A stretch of 64,000 nt of DNA from Eubacterium aggregans (GTDB taxonomy: Bacteria; Bacillota; Clostridia; Eubacteriales; Eubacteriaceae). The stretch lies in NCBI RefSeq assembly GCF_900107815.1, contig NZ_FNRK01000003.1:62001-126000 (forward strand), written 5' to 3'. Positions within the stretch are counted from its first letter, which is position 1. Every line of letters begins with the position of its first letter. Shown piece after piece: positions 44,070 to 52,605 of the stretch. A model generated the notes under the pieces. The model had not been told where the DNA came from. It ran no database searches and saw only the letters and a list, made by a program, of their open reading frames with translations. A program made the translations under genes and the position numbers.

Positions 44070-45216
44070 AATAAGTATAAAAGAGAAGAAAGATTGCTGT
44101 GGGTGTACCGCTTGTTACAGTAAATGCCCCCAGAATGCTATTTCTATGTGTTTGGATGAAGAAGGGTTTAGTTATCCTGAAATTGATACTTTTCGATGCA
44201 TTGATTGCGGAGTATGTATAAATGTGTGTGTATTTAATAAAAGGGGTGGAAAGAATTATCCCATAAAGGTTTTTGCTGGAAAAAATAAAAATGATAGCAT
44301 CCGAATGACAAGTAGTAGCGGTGGTACATTTTCTGCATTGGCACAATATGTTGATGGACAAGAAGGAATTGTATATGGCGTAGCCTTTAACAAAGAAAAA
44401 CAAGCAATTCATCAAAGTGCCACAAATAAAAATGAATGGGAGCTTTTTAAAGGCTCAAAATATATACAAAGCAATTTATATGAAAATAACATTTTTCAGT
44501 CTGTGAAAAATGAATTAGAAAATGAGAAAAGTGTTTTGTTCACTGGAACACCATGTCAAATAAGTGGTTTAAGATCTTACTTGGGAAATAAGGATTTCCC
44601 AGGATTAATTCTTTGTGATATCGTATGCCATGGTGTTCCAAGTCCAATGATTTGGAGCGATTTCTTAGAATATATTGAAAAAAATGAGAAAAAAAGAATA
44701 GATGTAGTCGAGTTTCGGGATAAAAGCGTTAGCTGGCATAATTCGACGATGTCATTTTATAATAACAAAGAGAAATTTCTGAGTTATCCTCAAGCACGGG
44801 GTATTTTTGGGGGGGCCTTTTTCAACCATTTTATCTTAAGGCCATCGTGTCATCAATGTCCATATGCAAGTTTTAGTCGAGATTCAGACATTACAATTGC
44901 GGATTATTGGGGAGTAGAAAGAGTTATGCCAGAATTTGATGATGATAAAGGAGTTTCTTTGATTCTAATTAATTCGGAAAAGGGGGTCAGTTTGCTCCCA
45001 ACTTTAAAAGAAAAAATGGAGTTGAAAGAAAGTACAGTACAAGATTGTCAACAACCTAATTTAATTAAAGCCTCAGAACCAAATCGCTATAGAAACATCT
45101 TTTGGCTTACATACAAGAAAAAAGGATTAATTAAAGCTTGCAAAAGAGTAGGATTGATACCACAATCATTTTTTGAACGTATTTTTAGTAAAATAGTTAG
45201 GTTATTGTCAGAATGA
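44062..45216 (+). CDS. F420 hydrogenase/dehydrogenase beta-subunit-like iron-sulfur protein
   Basis: A 384-residue predicted redox protein. Two N-terminal 4Fe-4S motifs (CCGCTACYSKCP and CIDCGVCINVCVFN) are followed by FrhB/FdhB-type domains with TSSSGGTFSALAQYV, LFTGTPCQISGLRSYLG and CDIVCHGVPSPMIW. A further cysteine-rich segment (CHQCPYASFSRDSD) follows. Relatives often sit beside pyruvyl transferase genes in polysaccharide loci, as here. F420 use is not implied; a flavin- or ferredoxin-dependent sugar modification is a guess. It is the last gene of the AT-rich core. Confidence 0.85.
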   Translation: MNRISIKEKKDCCGCTACYSKCPQNAISMCLDEEGFSYPEIDTFRCIDCGVCINVCVFNKRGGKNYPIKVFAGKNKNDSIRMTSSSGGTFSALAQYVDGQEGIVYGVAFNKEKQAIHQSATNKNEWELFKGSKYIQSNLYENNIFQSVKNELENEKSVLFTGTPCQISGLRSYLGNKDFPGLILCDIVCHGVPSPMIWSDFLEYIEKNEKKRIDVVEFRDKSVSWHNSTMSFYNNKEKFLSYPQARGIFGGAFFNHFILRPSCHQCPYASFSRDSDITIADYWGVERVMPEFDDDKGVSLILINSEKGVSLLPTLKEKMELKESTVQDCQQPNLIKASEPNRYRNIFWLTYKKKGLIKACKRVGLIPQSFFERIFSKIVRLLSE

Positions 45217-45678
45217 TATGTTCCTTATTTACTCGTTTAGAAGTATAATGATGGGGATCAATATATTTGATAATTAAAAAGGAATGAAGACTGGCTCACA
45301 AAAATCCAAAGGATTTTATGGACCTCACTATATGAATAAGTGTAGTTAGAAATTTTGGGTAACTTGCGAAATACATGAAATTACTGGTGCAGTATTCCCT
45401 GAGATTAGCGTTTCAGTATTTATCACAAGGGTTCTATTGTATTAGTGAACGAATTGACCGAAAAGAAATCATTGATCATCACTAAAGTAACTAGCTAGTT
45501 TAGGGAACATGGGAAATACCTGAGAAGTTAAAGTTTAACGGATGTTTTATTGGGCAAGGGTAGTCACTAATTGGATATTTCTTTCAATGCTAGTAAAAAT
45601 AAAGTCGTGTAGGCTAAGTTATAATCATTGGTGAAGTAGCATATATAAGCGTAGATGATAAAAGAACAAAGGAGTAGC
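45217..45678. other. AT-rich intergenic region between the EPS core and uge-like gene
   Basis: No gene is recognisable in these 462 bases. A perfect hairpin (AAAATCC, AAA, GGATTTT at 45301-45317) could be a weak terminator, but no T run follows. TATAAT at 45620-45625 is a possible -10 for the epimerase gene, without a convincing -35. The stretch looks like decayed sequence at the right boundary of the AT-rich cassette; composition changes abruptly to GC-rich after about 45.71 kb. Confidence 0.4.
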
Positions 45679-46764
45679 ATGAATCAAATGGAAAATAATA
45701 CAAAAACTGTTATCATCACCGGCGCCGCCGGCTTCATCGGCAGCAACCTGGTCTTAGAACTCTTAAAGACCGCATCGCCGGTTCAAATCGTGGGGATTGA
45801 CAATCTCAATGATTACTACGATGTACGGATTAAAAAGTGGCGGCTTGAGGCCATTGCAGCCTGTGCCGCGGAGTACCAAGACTCCAGCTGGACCTTCGTG
45901 AAGGGGTCCATTGCGAATCGGGCCCTGGTGGATGATCTCTTCGACACCCATCACCCGGATATCGTCGTCAATCTGGCTGCCCAGGCCGGGGTGCGGTATT
46001 CCATTACCAACCCGGATGTGTATATTGAGAGCAACCTCATTGGTTTCTATAATATCCTGGAGGCCTGTCGGCATTCCTACGATGGTGGGGCCAAGGGCGT
46101 GGAGCATCTGGTGTACGCCTCGTCTTCGTCGGTTTATGGTGCCAATAAGAAGGTGCCCTATTCCACGGAGGACAAGGTGGATAATCCCATCTCTTTGTAT
46201 GCGGCGACGAAGAAGTCCAATGAGCTCATGGCCCATGCCTATAGCAAGCTTTACAATATCCCCTCCACAGGGCTGCGGTTCTTCACCGTCTATGGCCCGG
46301 CGGGGCGTCCGGACATGGCCTACTTCGGGTTCACCAATAAGCTCCTTGCCGGGGAGACCATCGAGATCTTCAATTATGGGAATTGCAAGCGGGATTTCAC
46401 CTTTGTGGATGATATCGTGGAAGGGGTGAAGCGGGTGATGCAGTCCCCGCCGGCCAAGGAAACCGGGGAGGATGGATTGCCCATCCCGCCCTATGCCGTC
46501 TACAATATCGGGAATAATCAACCCGTGAATCTTCTGGATTTCGTGGATATCCTTCAACAGGAGCTCATCCGGGCAGAGGTATTGCCAGCGGATTATGATT
46601 TTGAGGGGCACAAGAAGCTCGTGGCCATGCAGCCCGGAGATGTCCCCATCACCTATGCGGATACCAGTGCCCTGGAGCGGGATTTTGGGTTTAAACCCAG
46701 TACGTCTCTGCGGGAGGGGCTGCGGGCCTTTGCTCAGTGGTACAAAGAGTTTTATAAAATTTAA
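45679..46764 (+). CDS. UDP-glucuronate 4-epimerase
   Basis: A 361-residue extended SDR that probably converts UDP-glucuronate to UDP-galacturonate. ATG 45679 follows AAAGGAG. GAAGFIGSNLVLELL binds NAD. DNLNDYYDVRIKKWRL is typical of the UDP-GlcA epimerase branch. YASSSSVYG and LYAATKKSNELMA hold the Ser-Tyr-Lys site, and RFFTVYGPAGRPDMAYFGFT is also characteristic. It is GC-rich (32 G/C in the 60 bases 46561-46620), unlike the EPS core. It pairs functionally with the convergent UDP-glucose dehydrogenase. Confidence 0.9.
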   Translation: MNQMENNTKTVIITGAAGFIGSNLVLELLKTASPVQIVGIDNLNDYYDVRIKKWRLEAIAACAAEYQDSSWTFVKGSIANRALVDDLFDTHHPDIVVNLAAQAGVRYSITNPDVYIESNLIGFYNILEACRHSYDGGAKGVEHLVYASSSSVYGANKKVPYSTEDKVDNPISLYAATKKSNELMAHAYSKLYNIPSTGLRFFTVYGPAGRPDMAYFGFTNKLLAGETIEIFNYGNCKRDFTFVDDIVEGVKRVMQSPPAKETGEDGLPIPPYAVYNIGNNQPVNLLDFVDILQQELIRAEVLPADYDFEGHKKLVAMQPGDVPITYADTSALERDFGFKPSTSLREGLRAFAQWYKEFYKI

Positions 46765-46765
46765 A

Positions 46766-46805
46766 AATGGACCAGGAAATCGTGGTGTGGATTTCCTGGT
46801 CCATT
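46766..46805. terminator. Bidirectional terminator between the convergent sugar genes
   Basis: A perfect 16-bp stem (AATGGACCAGGAAATC at 46766-46781 with its complement at 46790-46805) with an 8-nt loop. An A run precedes it (T run for the minus strand) and TTAGTTTTAG follows, so it can terminate both the epimerase and the dehydrogenase transcripts. Confidence 0.92.
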
Positions 46806-46809
46806 AGTT

Positions 46810-48288
46810 TTAGTCCCGCTGGAATAAATCCCGGGTGTAGACCTTGTCCTGGACATCGTCCAGCATGGTGTCGTAGCGGTTGGCGATGATACTGTGGCTC
46901 TGGGTCTTGAAGGCTGCGAGGTCGTTGACGATCTTGCTGCCGAAGAAGGTGGAGCCATCGGGGAGGGTGGGTTCGTAGATGATGACGGTGGCGCCCTTGG
47001 CCTTGATGCGTTTCATGACGCCCTGGATGCTGCTCTGGCGGAAGTTGTCGGAGTTTGACTTCATGGTGAGGCGGTAGACGCCGACGACGACTTCTTTTTC
47101 CATGGTGGTGGACCATTCGCTATTGTCACTGTAGGCACCGGCGATTTCCAGGACGCGATTGGCGATGAAGTCCTTGCGGGTGCGGTTGCTCTCGACGATG
47201 GCGCTCATCATGTTTTGGGGGACGTCGTCGTAGTTGGCCAGGAGCTGCTTGGTGTCCTTGGGGAGGCAGTAGCCGCCGTAGCCGAAGGAGGGGTTGTTGT
47301 AGTGGCTGCCGATGCGGGGGTCCAGGCAGACGCCGTCGATGATGTTCTGGGTGTTCAGGTCCTTCATTTCGGCGTAGGTGTCCAGCTCGTTAAAGTAGGA
47401 TACCCGAAGGGCGAGGTAGGTGTTGGCGAAGAGCTTGACGGCCTCGGCTTCGGTAAAGCCCATGAAGAGGGTGTCAATCTCTTCCTTGATGGCACCACCC
47501 TGGAGGAGGGCGGCGAAGGTGTGAGCGGCTTCGTCCAGGTGTGCATTCTTCGGATCGGTGGAGACGATGATGCGGCTGGGGTAGAGATTATCGTACAGGG
47601 CCTTGGATTCCCGGAGGAATTCGGGGCTGAAGAGGATGTTCTCACTGTGGTACTTCTCCCGGATGGCCTGGGTGTAGCCCACGGGGATGGTGGATTTAAT
47701 GACCATGATGGCCTGGGGATTGACCTTGAGCACCAGTTCGATGACGGCTTCCACGGCGGAGGTGTCGAAGTAGTTCTTATGGCTGTCGTAGTTGGTGGGG
47801 GCGGCGATGACAACGAAATCGGCATCCTTGTAGGCGGCTTCGCCGTCCAGGGTAGCGGTGAGGTCGAGGTCCTTTTCTGCTAGGTATTTTTCGATATACT
47901 CGTCCTGTATGGGCGATTTTTTTTGATTGATGAGTCCAACCTTTTCGGGGACGATGTCCACGGCGGTGACGTGGTTGTGCTGGGACAAAAGTATGGCGAT
48001 GGAGAGGCCCACGTAGCCGGTGCCGGCCACGGCGATCTTGTGAGGTGTGGGGGCTGAGGCGGGGGCGTTGGCTTTCACGCTGATAAAGAGGCTGGCGGGA
48101 TCAAAATCCAGGGCTTCGCCCAGGCGTTCGAGTTGGGGGATGGAGGGCATGAAGTCCTGTTGTTCAATCCGGGAGATGAGCGCCCGGTTGATCCCTGTGG
48201 CGTCTGCCAGGTCCTTTTGGGTGAGTCCCTGTGCCTTGCGGGTCTGGGTGAGGGTGGTCGCAAGTAATGCTTCTGAGAATTCTTTCAT
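46810..48288 (-). CDS. UDP-glucose 6-dehydrogenase with N-terminal XRE DNA-binding domain
   Basis: A 492-residue fusion. Residues ~9-70 form a Cro/CI-type helix-turn-helix ([20 protein letters not shown] then [17 protein letters not shown]). From ~82 it is a complete nucleotide-sugar dehydrogenase: NAD motif [56 protein letters not shown], and catalytic cysteine in [12 protein letters not shown]. It resembles short-form Ugd enzymes making UDP-glucuronate. AGGAGG lies before ATG 48288, so the HTH is within the natural frame. A palindrome overlaps its promoter. The enzyme may also act as a regulator that senses its substrate or NAD; this is inference. Confidence 0.9.
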   Translation of the reverse strand: MKEFSEALLATTLTQTRKAQGLTQKDLADATGINRALISRIEQQDFMPSIPQLERLGEALDFDPASLFISVKANAPASAPTPHKIAVAGTGYVGLSIAILLSQHNHVTAVDIVPEKVGLINQKKSPIQDEYIEKYLAEKDLDLTATLDGEAAYKDADFVVIAAPTNYDSHKNYFDTSAVEAVIELVLKVNPQAIMVIKSTIPVGYTQAIREKYHSENILFSPEFLRESKALYDNLYPSRIIVSTDPKNAHLDEAAHTFAALLQGGAIKEEIDTLFMGFTEAEAVKLFANTYLALRVSYFNELDTYAEMKDLNTQNIIDGVCLDPRIGSHYNNPSFGYGGYCLPKDTKQLLANYDDVPQNMMSAIVESNRTRKDFIANRVLEIAGAYSDNSEWSTTMEKEVVVGVYRLTMKSNSDNFRQSSIQGVMKRIKAKGATVIIYEPTLPDGSTFFGSKIVNDLAAFKTQSHSIIANRYDTMLDDVQDKVYTRDLFQRD

Positions 48289-48348
48289 TGGTTCTTTTCC
48301 TCCTAAATGTTAATTAAAATAACAATGTGATGCGTTGATACGGGTGTT

Positions 48349-48377
48349 ATTATAACGTTTTTGGCAAATATTTGCAA
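48349..48377 (-). promoter_or_regulatory. Promoter and palindrome upstream of the HTH-UDP-glucose dehydrogenase gene
   Basis: On the minus strand, TTGCAA (48377-48372), 17 nt, TATAAT (48354-48349) forms a good promoter. A perfect 12-bp palindrome, GCAAATATTTGC (48364-48375), overlaps the -35 hexamer. The gene it controls encodes its own DNA-binding domain, so autoregulation at this palindrome is an obvious possibility. Confidence 0.65.
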
Positions 48378-48870
48378 TGGGGTTTGGAGTGGATTTGGGA
48401 ACTTGTGGGAGAATGGGAAAATATGTTAATTTGAGTAACATAATAGGGACTGGGGAGAGTATGTATATTCCGGCCACAGAGTCCCACTTGCACGGCCAGT
48501 CTCACGGAGGATGTGATCCATTCCGCCAGGGGTGCACAAATCGACCGGGCAATGCAGGGCATCCTCGGCTTGTCGATTTGGGCGTTATTCCGGACATTGC
48601 TTTTTGCCGCGAGAACATACACTTTATTTTGGTCTATAATAGCGAAAAACAAAAGACAATGGCACAATCTGAAAGCAGGGAAAGAATCAGCGCATCCCTT
48701 TATCAACGGGCTCAGTCTGAAATGTGTTTATTTAAAGTAAATTCTCTTGAGGGATTTATTTTGAAAAAAGCATATACTTATGCGAAAACATACTTTGAGA
48801 AAAATTGTGATGAAATATTGGGTTGCGAAGGTTGTGCACTATCATAGCAGTATTTTGGGTTGTACTGGAG
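48378..48870. other. Unassigned region with an orphan GC-rich block
   Basis: A 156-codon frame (48377-48847, plus strand) and a 118-codon frame (48350-48706, minus strand) are open, but neither has a recognisable domain, a good ribosome binding site or clear codon bias. The middle part (about 48465-48620) is distinctly GC-rich between AT-rich flanks, which suggests a gene fragment or an insertion remnant. TATAAT at 48635-48640 is an isolated -10-like match. I do not assign a gene. Confidence 0.35.
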
Positions 48871-48874
48871 TCGT

Positions 48875-48908
48875 AGCGGTGGGCAATGATGCTACCGCTT
48901 CTTTTTTT
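48875..48908 (+). terminator. Intrinsic terminator upstream of the P-type ATPase gene
   Basis: AGCGGT (48875-48880) pairs with ACCGCT (48894-48899), followed by TCTTTTTTT to 48908. It would end any rightward transcript from the unassigned region before the ATPase gene. Confidence 0.7.
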
Positions 48909-48995
48909 GAATTCTTCCAAATTGATGACATGCTATCCTTAAGCTTTAGATGATACCATATTTCTTCAAACACAAGACGAAAGGCGAGAATAGGA

Positions 48996-51398
48996 ATGAT
49001 GGAAAGAACACAGCACATGGAATATGCGCAAAAGGGGTTGGACACGCCAGAGGTTGAGCGGCTAAAGGCAGAGGGGAAGACGAATGTCCAGCCGGAATCG
49101 AAGACAAAATCAGTGTCTCAGATTATTCGGGATAATACCTGCACCCTTTTTAACCTATTGAACGTGATTCTGGCGATAATGGTCATTAGTGTGGGGTCTT
49201 ACAAAAATGCCCTTTTCATCAATATAATTGTAATGAATACCGTGATCGGTATTGTCCAGGAAATTCGTGCCAAAAGAACGGTCGATAAAATCTCCCTGTT
49301 ATCGGAGCCTAAGGCCCATGTAATCCGGTGTGGTCATCTTGACACCATTGCGTTGGAGGAAATCGTCCTGGGTGATTTGGTGGAGCTTAAGGCAGGGAAC
49401 CAGATTCCGGCGGATGCTATTCTGGTGAGCGGTGAAATGGAAGTGGATGAGTCATTGCTGACGGGTGAGGCGGATGCCATTATGAAGAAATCCGGGGATA
49501 CCGTGCTTTCTGGCAGCTTTGTGGTGTCGGGTACGGCCCGGGTCCAGGTAATTCGGGTGGGGAAGGATAACTATGCCACCAAATTGGCGGAGGATGTCCG
49601 AACCCTGCGCAAGCCCAATTCCGATATTATGCGGGCATTGAAGCGGATTACTCAATTTGTGGGGATTATCATTGTTCCGGTGGGAATTGCTTTGCTCTTT
49701 CTGTCCTTACAGGTCCAGGGCCTGGACATTCAACAGTCGGTGACGACGACGGTGGCGGCGCTGGTGGGGATGATTCCCGAGGGATTGGTGCTTCTGACCA
49801 GTATTGCGTTGGCGGTGGGGGTTATCCGATTGAGTCGGTACCGCACCCTGGTCCAGGAGCTGTATTGCATTGAGACCCTTGCCCGGGTGGATGTACTCTG
49901 CCTGGATAAAACCGGGACCATTACTGAAGGTTCTATGGAATTAAAGACCATGGATGTTTTGGGGGACAGTCAGGAGACCTCCCGGGCCTTAAAGGCTCTC
50001 ATCGCCAATTTATCAGATGATAATCCGACCTTTGTGGCCCTTCAAAAGAGCTTGAAGGGGAAGGCTCCGGATTGGAAAGCGACCCAGATCGTCCCCTTTT
50101 CCTCCGCTCGAAAATACAGTGGGGTATCCTTTGAAGACCACGGTTCCTATGTTATGGGGGCGCCGGAATTTGTTCTAAAAGAACGATATGCCGAGGTGAA
50201 AGAGCGGGTGGAAGCCCAGGCGGCACTCGGCTATCGGGTGTTGGTGCTCTGTCATTCTGATTTGGCCTTTAATGGGGATGCTGGTCTGCCGGAGGGGCTG
50301 ACGGTGATGGCCCTATTAGTGATTGGGGATAAAATCCGGCCGGAAGCCCGGGAGACCCTGGAGTATTTTGCCGATCAGGGTGTGGAAATTAAGGTGATTT
50401 CCGGGGATAATCCAGTGACGGTGTCAGAGGTAGCCCATCGTGCTGGACTTAACGGATACGCGCATTTTGTGGATGCATCGACGCTTTCGGATGAGGCGGC
50501 GGTGGCCAAGGCCGCCACGGAATATACGGTATTTGGACGGGTAAGCCCGGAGCAAAAGAAGGTTTTAGTGGATGCCTTGAAGGCAGAGGGACACACGGTT
50601 GCCATGACTGGGGATGGAGTGAACGATGTTTTGGCCCTTCGGGATGCGGATTGCAGCATTGCCATGGCCAGTGGCAGCGATGCGACGAAGCAGGTTGCCC
50701 AGCTGGTGCTTTTAGATTCTAATTTTGCCAGCCTGACCCAGGTATTGGCTGAGGGGCGGCGTGTCATTAATAATATTACCCGGGCATCCTCTTTATTTCT
50801 GGTGAAAACGGGTTTTTCACTGATTTTGGCTCTGTTGGTTATTTTATCCAATGATTTATACCCCTTTGTCCCCATTCAGCTGACCTTGATTAGTACGGTG
50901 ACCATCGGGATTCCATCCTTTTTTCTGGCTCTAGAGCCCAACCACGCCATTGTTTCCGGGGGATTTTTGCAAAATGTGCTGCGAAAGGCGCTGCCGGGGG
51001 CATTGACGGATGCCTTGACCATTGGGGTGGTGGTTTGGATTGGGGGACTCATGCATTTCTCCAGTGCCCAGATTTCATCCATTGCGACGATTTTATGTGG
51101 GACCGTTGGGCTTGTCATTTTATACGCCGTATGCCAGCCTCTGGACAAAAAACGGATTGTTCTTTTTCTGGGAATGGTGTTCCTATTTGTTTTAGCACTG
51201 TGTTTCTTCCCATGGTTTTTCTCCATTATGCCGGTGCCGGAGATGTCGTTGCCAATGCTCCTTGTTTTAGTACCACTGATGCTTCTGACTTATCCCGTTA
51301 TGCTTTTAATGCGTCTGTTTGTGGGATGGCTGGACCAATGGTATGGAAAAAATAAAAAAAATCGGAAAATATTCCAAAGAAACGATAAAAGCGCTTGA
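48996..51398 (+). CDS. Cation-transporting P-type ATPase (HAD-IC, CtpE-like)
   Basis: An 800-residue P-type ATPase. The actuator domain has VDESLLTGEADAI (near 150). Helix 4 has MIPEGLVLLTSIALAVGV (near 258). The phosphorylation motif LDKTGTITEGS places the aspartate at 304, and the hinge motif is TGDGVNDVLALRDADCSIAM (near 545). About ten membrane segments are expected. The PEGL helix and short N-terminus resemble the CtpE group, proposed to move calcium; specificity is not proven. ATG 48996 or the adjacent ATG 48999 may be the start. Its stop overlaps the -35 of a tRNA promoter. Confidence 0.88.
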   Translation: MMERTQHMEYAQKGLDTPEVERLKAEGKTNVQPESKTKSVSQIIRDNTCTLFNLLNVILAIMVISVGSYKNALFINIIVMNTVIGIVQEIRAKRTVDKISLLSEPKAHVIRCGHLDTIALEEIVLGDLVELKAGNQIPADAILVSGEMEVDESLLTGEADAIMKKSGDTVLSGSFVVSGTARVQVIRVGKDNYATKLAEDVRTLRKPNSDIMRALKRITQFVGIIIVPVGIALLFLSLQVQGLDIQQSVTTTVAALVGMIPEGLVLLTSIALAVGVIRLSRYRTLVQELYCIETLARVDVLCLDKTGTITEGSMELKTMDVLGDSQETSRALKALIANLSDDNPTFVALQKSLKGKAPDWKATQIVPFSSARKYSGVSFEDHGSYVMGAPEFVLKERYAEVKERVEAQAALGYRVLVLCHSDLAFNGDAGLPEGLTVMALLVIGDKIRPEARETLEYFADQGVEIKVISGDNPVTVSEVAHRAGLNGYAHFVDASTLSDEAAVAKAATEYTVFGRVSPEQKKVLVDALKAEGHTVAMTGDGVNDVLALRDADCSIAMASGSDATKQVAQLVLLDSNFASLTQVLAEGRRVINNITRASSLFLVKTGFSLILALLVILSNDLYPFVPIQLTLISTVTIGIPSFFLALEPNHAIVSGGFLQNVLRKALPGALTDALTIGVVVWIGGLMHFSSAQISSIATILCGTVGLVILYAVCQPLDKKRIVLFLGMVFLFVLALCFFPWFFSIMPVPEMSLPMLLVLVPLMLLTYPVMLLMRLFVGWLDQWYGKNKKNRKIFQRNDKSA

Positions 51399-51423
51399 CG
51401 GGGAAGGGAATATTTGTTATTAT
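51395..51423 (+). promoter_or_regulatory. Promoter of the tRNA-Pro/Met/Phe cluster
   Basis: TTGACG (51395-51400), 17 nt, TATTAT (51418-51423): a strong sigma-A-type promoter about 25 bp before tRNA-Pro. Its -35 overlaps the last codons of the P-type ATPase gene. Confidence 0.8.
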
Positions 51424-51447
51424 TATCGAGTCGCTAAGAGCGGCTGT

Positions 51448-51524
51448 CGAGGTGTAGCGCAGTTTGGTAGCGCACCTGGTTTGGGACCAGGGGGCCGAAG
51501 GTTCGAATCCTTTCACCTCGACCA
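51448..51524 (+). tRNA. tRNA-Pro (TGG)
   Basis: A complete 77-nt cloverleaf including an encoded CCA. Acceptor CGAGGTG pairs with CACCTCG; the anticodon loop TTTGGGA carries TGG; the T-arm GGTTCGAATCC is standard. It is first of three tandem tRNAs. Confidence 0.97.
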
Positions 51525-51540
51525 TTTTTTAATTTAGGGG

Positions 51541-51617
<77 letters not shown>

Positions 51618-51627
51618 TTTTGCTTTT

Positions 51628-51703
51628 GCCCAGATAGCTCAGTCGGTAGAGCAGGGGACTGAAAATCCCCGTGTCGGTGGTTCGATTCCGCCTCTGGGCA
51701 CCA
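51628..51703 (+). tRNA. tRNA-Phe (GAA)
   Basis: A complete 76-nt cloverleaf with encoded CCA. Acceptor GCCCAGA pairs with TCTGGGC; the anticodon loop CTGAAAA carries GAA. Last of the cluster; a terminator follows. Confidence 0.97.
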
Positions 51704-51726
51704 TTTTCAGATAAAATATTGAGAGA

Positions 51727-51761
51727 AAAAGCCAGACTGATAAGTGATCAGTCTGGCTTTT
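51727..51761. terminator. Bidirectional terminator between tRNA-Phe and folBK
   Basis: A perfect 14-bp stem (AAAAGCCAGACTGA, 51727-51740, with its complement at 51748-51761) and a 7-nt loop. The A run on the left and T runs on the right let it end both the tRNA and the leftward folate transcripts. Confidence 0.92.
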
Positions 51762-51777
51762 GGGGTTTTTTGAAAAA

Positions 51778-52593
51778 TTAGGGAGTAACCTGCTTGCACA
51801 ACGCCTCCACCGTCTCACCCAACACCGGATGCCGTACCCAGGGAGCAATTTGGGCCAGGGGAATCAGCACGAAATCCCGGCGGTGCATTTCAATATGAGG
51901 AATATGGAGGGTCGGGGTATCCAGGACTAAATCGTCGTAAAGGAGGATATCCAGGTCCAGTGTGCGGGGGCCCCAGCGGATTATCCGCTCACGATGGGCG
52001 TTGGCCTCTATGCCCTGGAGGACATCCAGGAGCTCCTCGGGGGGGAGGAGAGTGTGCAGGGCCAGGGCACCATTTAAAAAGTCATCCTGATTGAGGACGC
52101 CGTAGGGTGGGGTCACCAGGTAATCCGAGATGGCCGTGACGCTGGAATCCTCCCGGGAATTCAGGGTCTTTACGGCGGTGTCCAGATGATCTTTTTTATC
52201 ACCCATATTGGAGCCCAGGGCGATGTAGGCGGTATGCCAACCCCGGCTGATTTCCACGGATGCGGTCTCTAAGGGGAGGCCGATGGGGGCCCAGGGCTTT
52301 TCAATGAGGATATCGATTTTGGCAATTTTAGGGAATTGAAGGAGCAGCCCTTGGGCCAACTTCTCAGCTAGGGTTTCAAGGAGCTTAAAGACATTGTCTT
52401 CGGTGAGGGCCTTGATGAACTGGCAGACTTCTCCGTAATTAATGGATTGGGCCAAATCGTCGGTGCAGCCGGCCTGTCGCGTGTTGACGTGCAGCGTTGC
52501 GGAAATGACGAATTTTTGGCCGAGAACATTTTCTTCAGGGAAAACGCCATGCTTGGCAAAAACCTCTAATTTCTTAATCCGTATTTTATCCAT
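51778..52593 (-). CDS. folBK: Dihydroneopterin aldolase / HPPK bifunctional enzyme
   Basis: A 271-residue fusion catalysing two successive folate steps. Residues ~1-118 are dihydroneopterin aldolase (FAKHGVFPEENVLGQKFVIS, INYGEVCQFI, LIEKPWAPIG). Residues ~120-271 are 6-hydroxymethyl-dihydropterin pyrophosphokinase (ALGSNMGDKKDHLDTAV, YLVTPPYGVLNQDDFLNGAL, RWGPRTLDLDILLYDD). Fused FolB-FolK proteins are common in clostridia. It is the last gene of the leftward folE-HD-folP-folBK operon, 12 bp after folP. Confidence 0.95.
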   Translation of the reverse strand: MDKIRIKKLEVFAKHGVFPEENVLGQKFVISATLHVNTRQAGCTDDLAQSINYGEVCQFIKALTEDNVFKLLETLAEKLAQGLLLQFPKIAKIDILIEKPWAPIGLPLETASVEISRGWHTAYIALGSNMGDKKDHLDTAVKTLNSREDSSVTAISDYLVTPPYGVLNQDDFLNGALALHTLLPPEELLDVLQGIEANAHRERIIRWGPRTLDLDILLYDDLVLDTPTLHIPHIEMHRRDFVLIPLAQIAPWVRHPVLGETVEALCKQVTP

Positions 52594-52605
52594 AAATGCC
52601 TCCTT

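Noticed and set aside
45763-46611. Long open frame of 282 codons on the minus strand within the UDP-glucuronate epimerase gene.
   Set aside because: It is antisense to a clearly recognisable SDR enzyme. The GC-rich third-position bias of that gene explains the absence of stops, and the translated product has no recognisable domain.
47215-47883. 222-codon glycine/valine-rich open frame on the plus strand.
   Set aside because: It is antisense to the UDP-glucose dehydrogenase gene; its repetitive composition is the mirror of that gene's codon usage.
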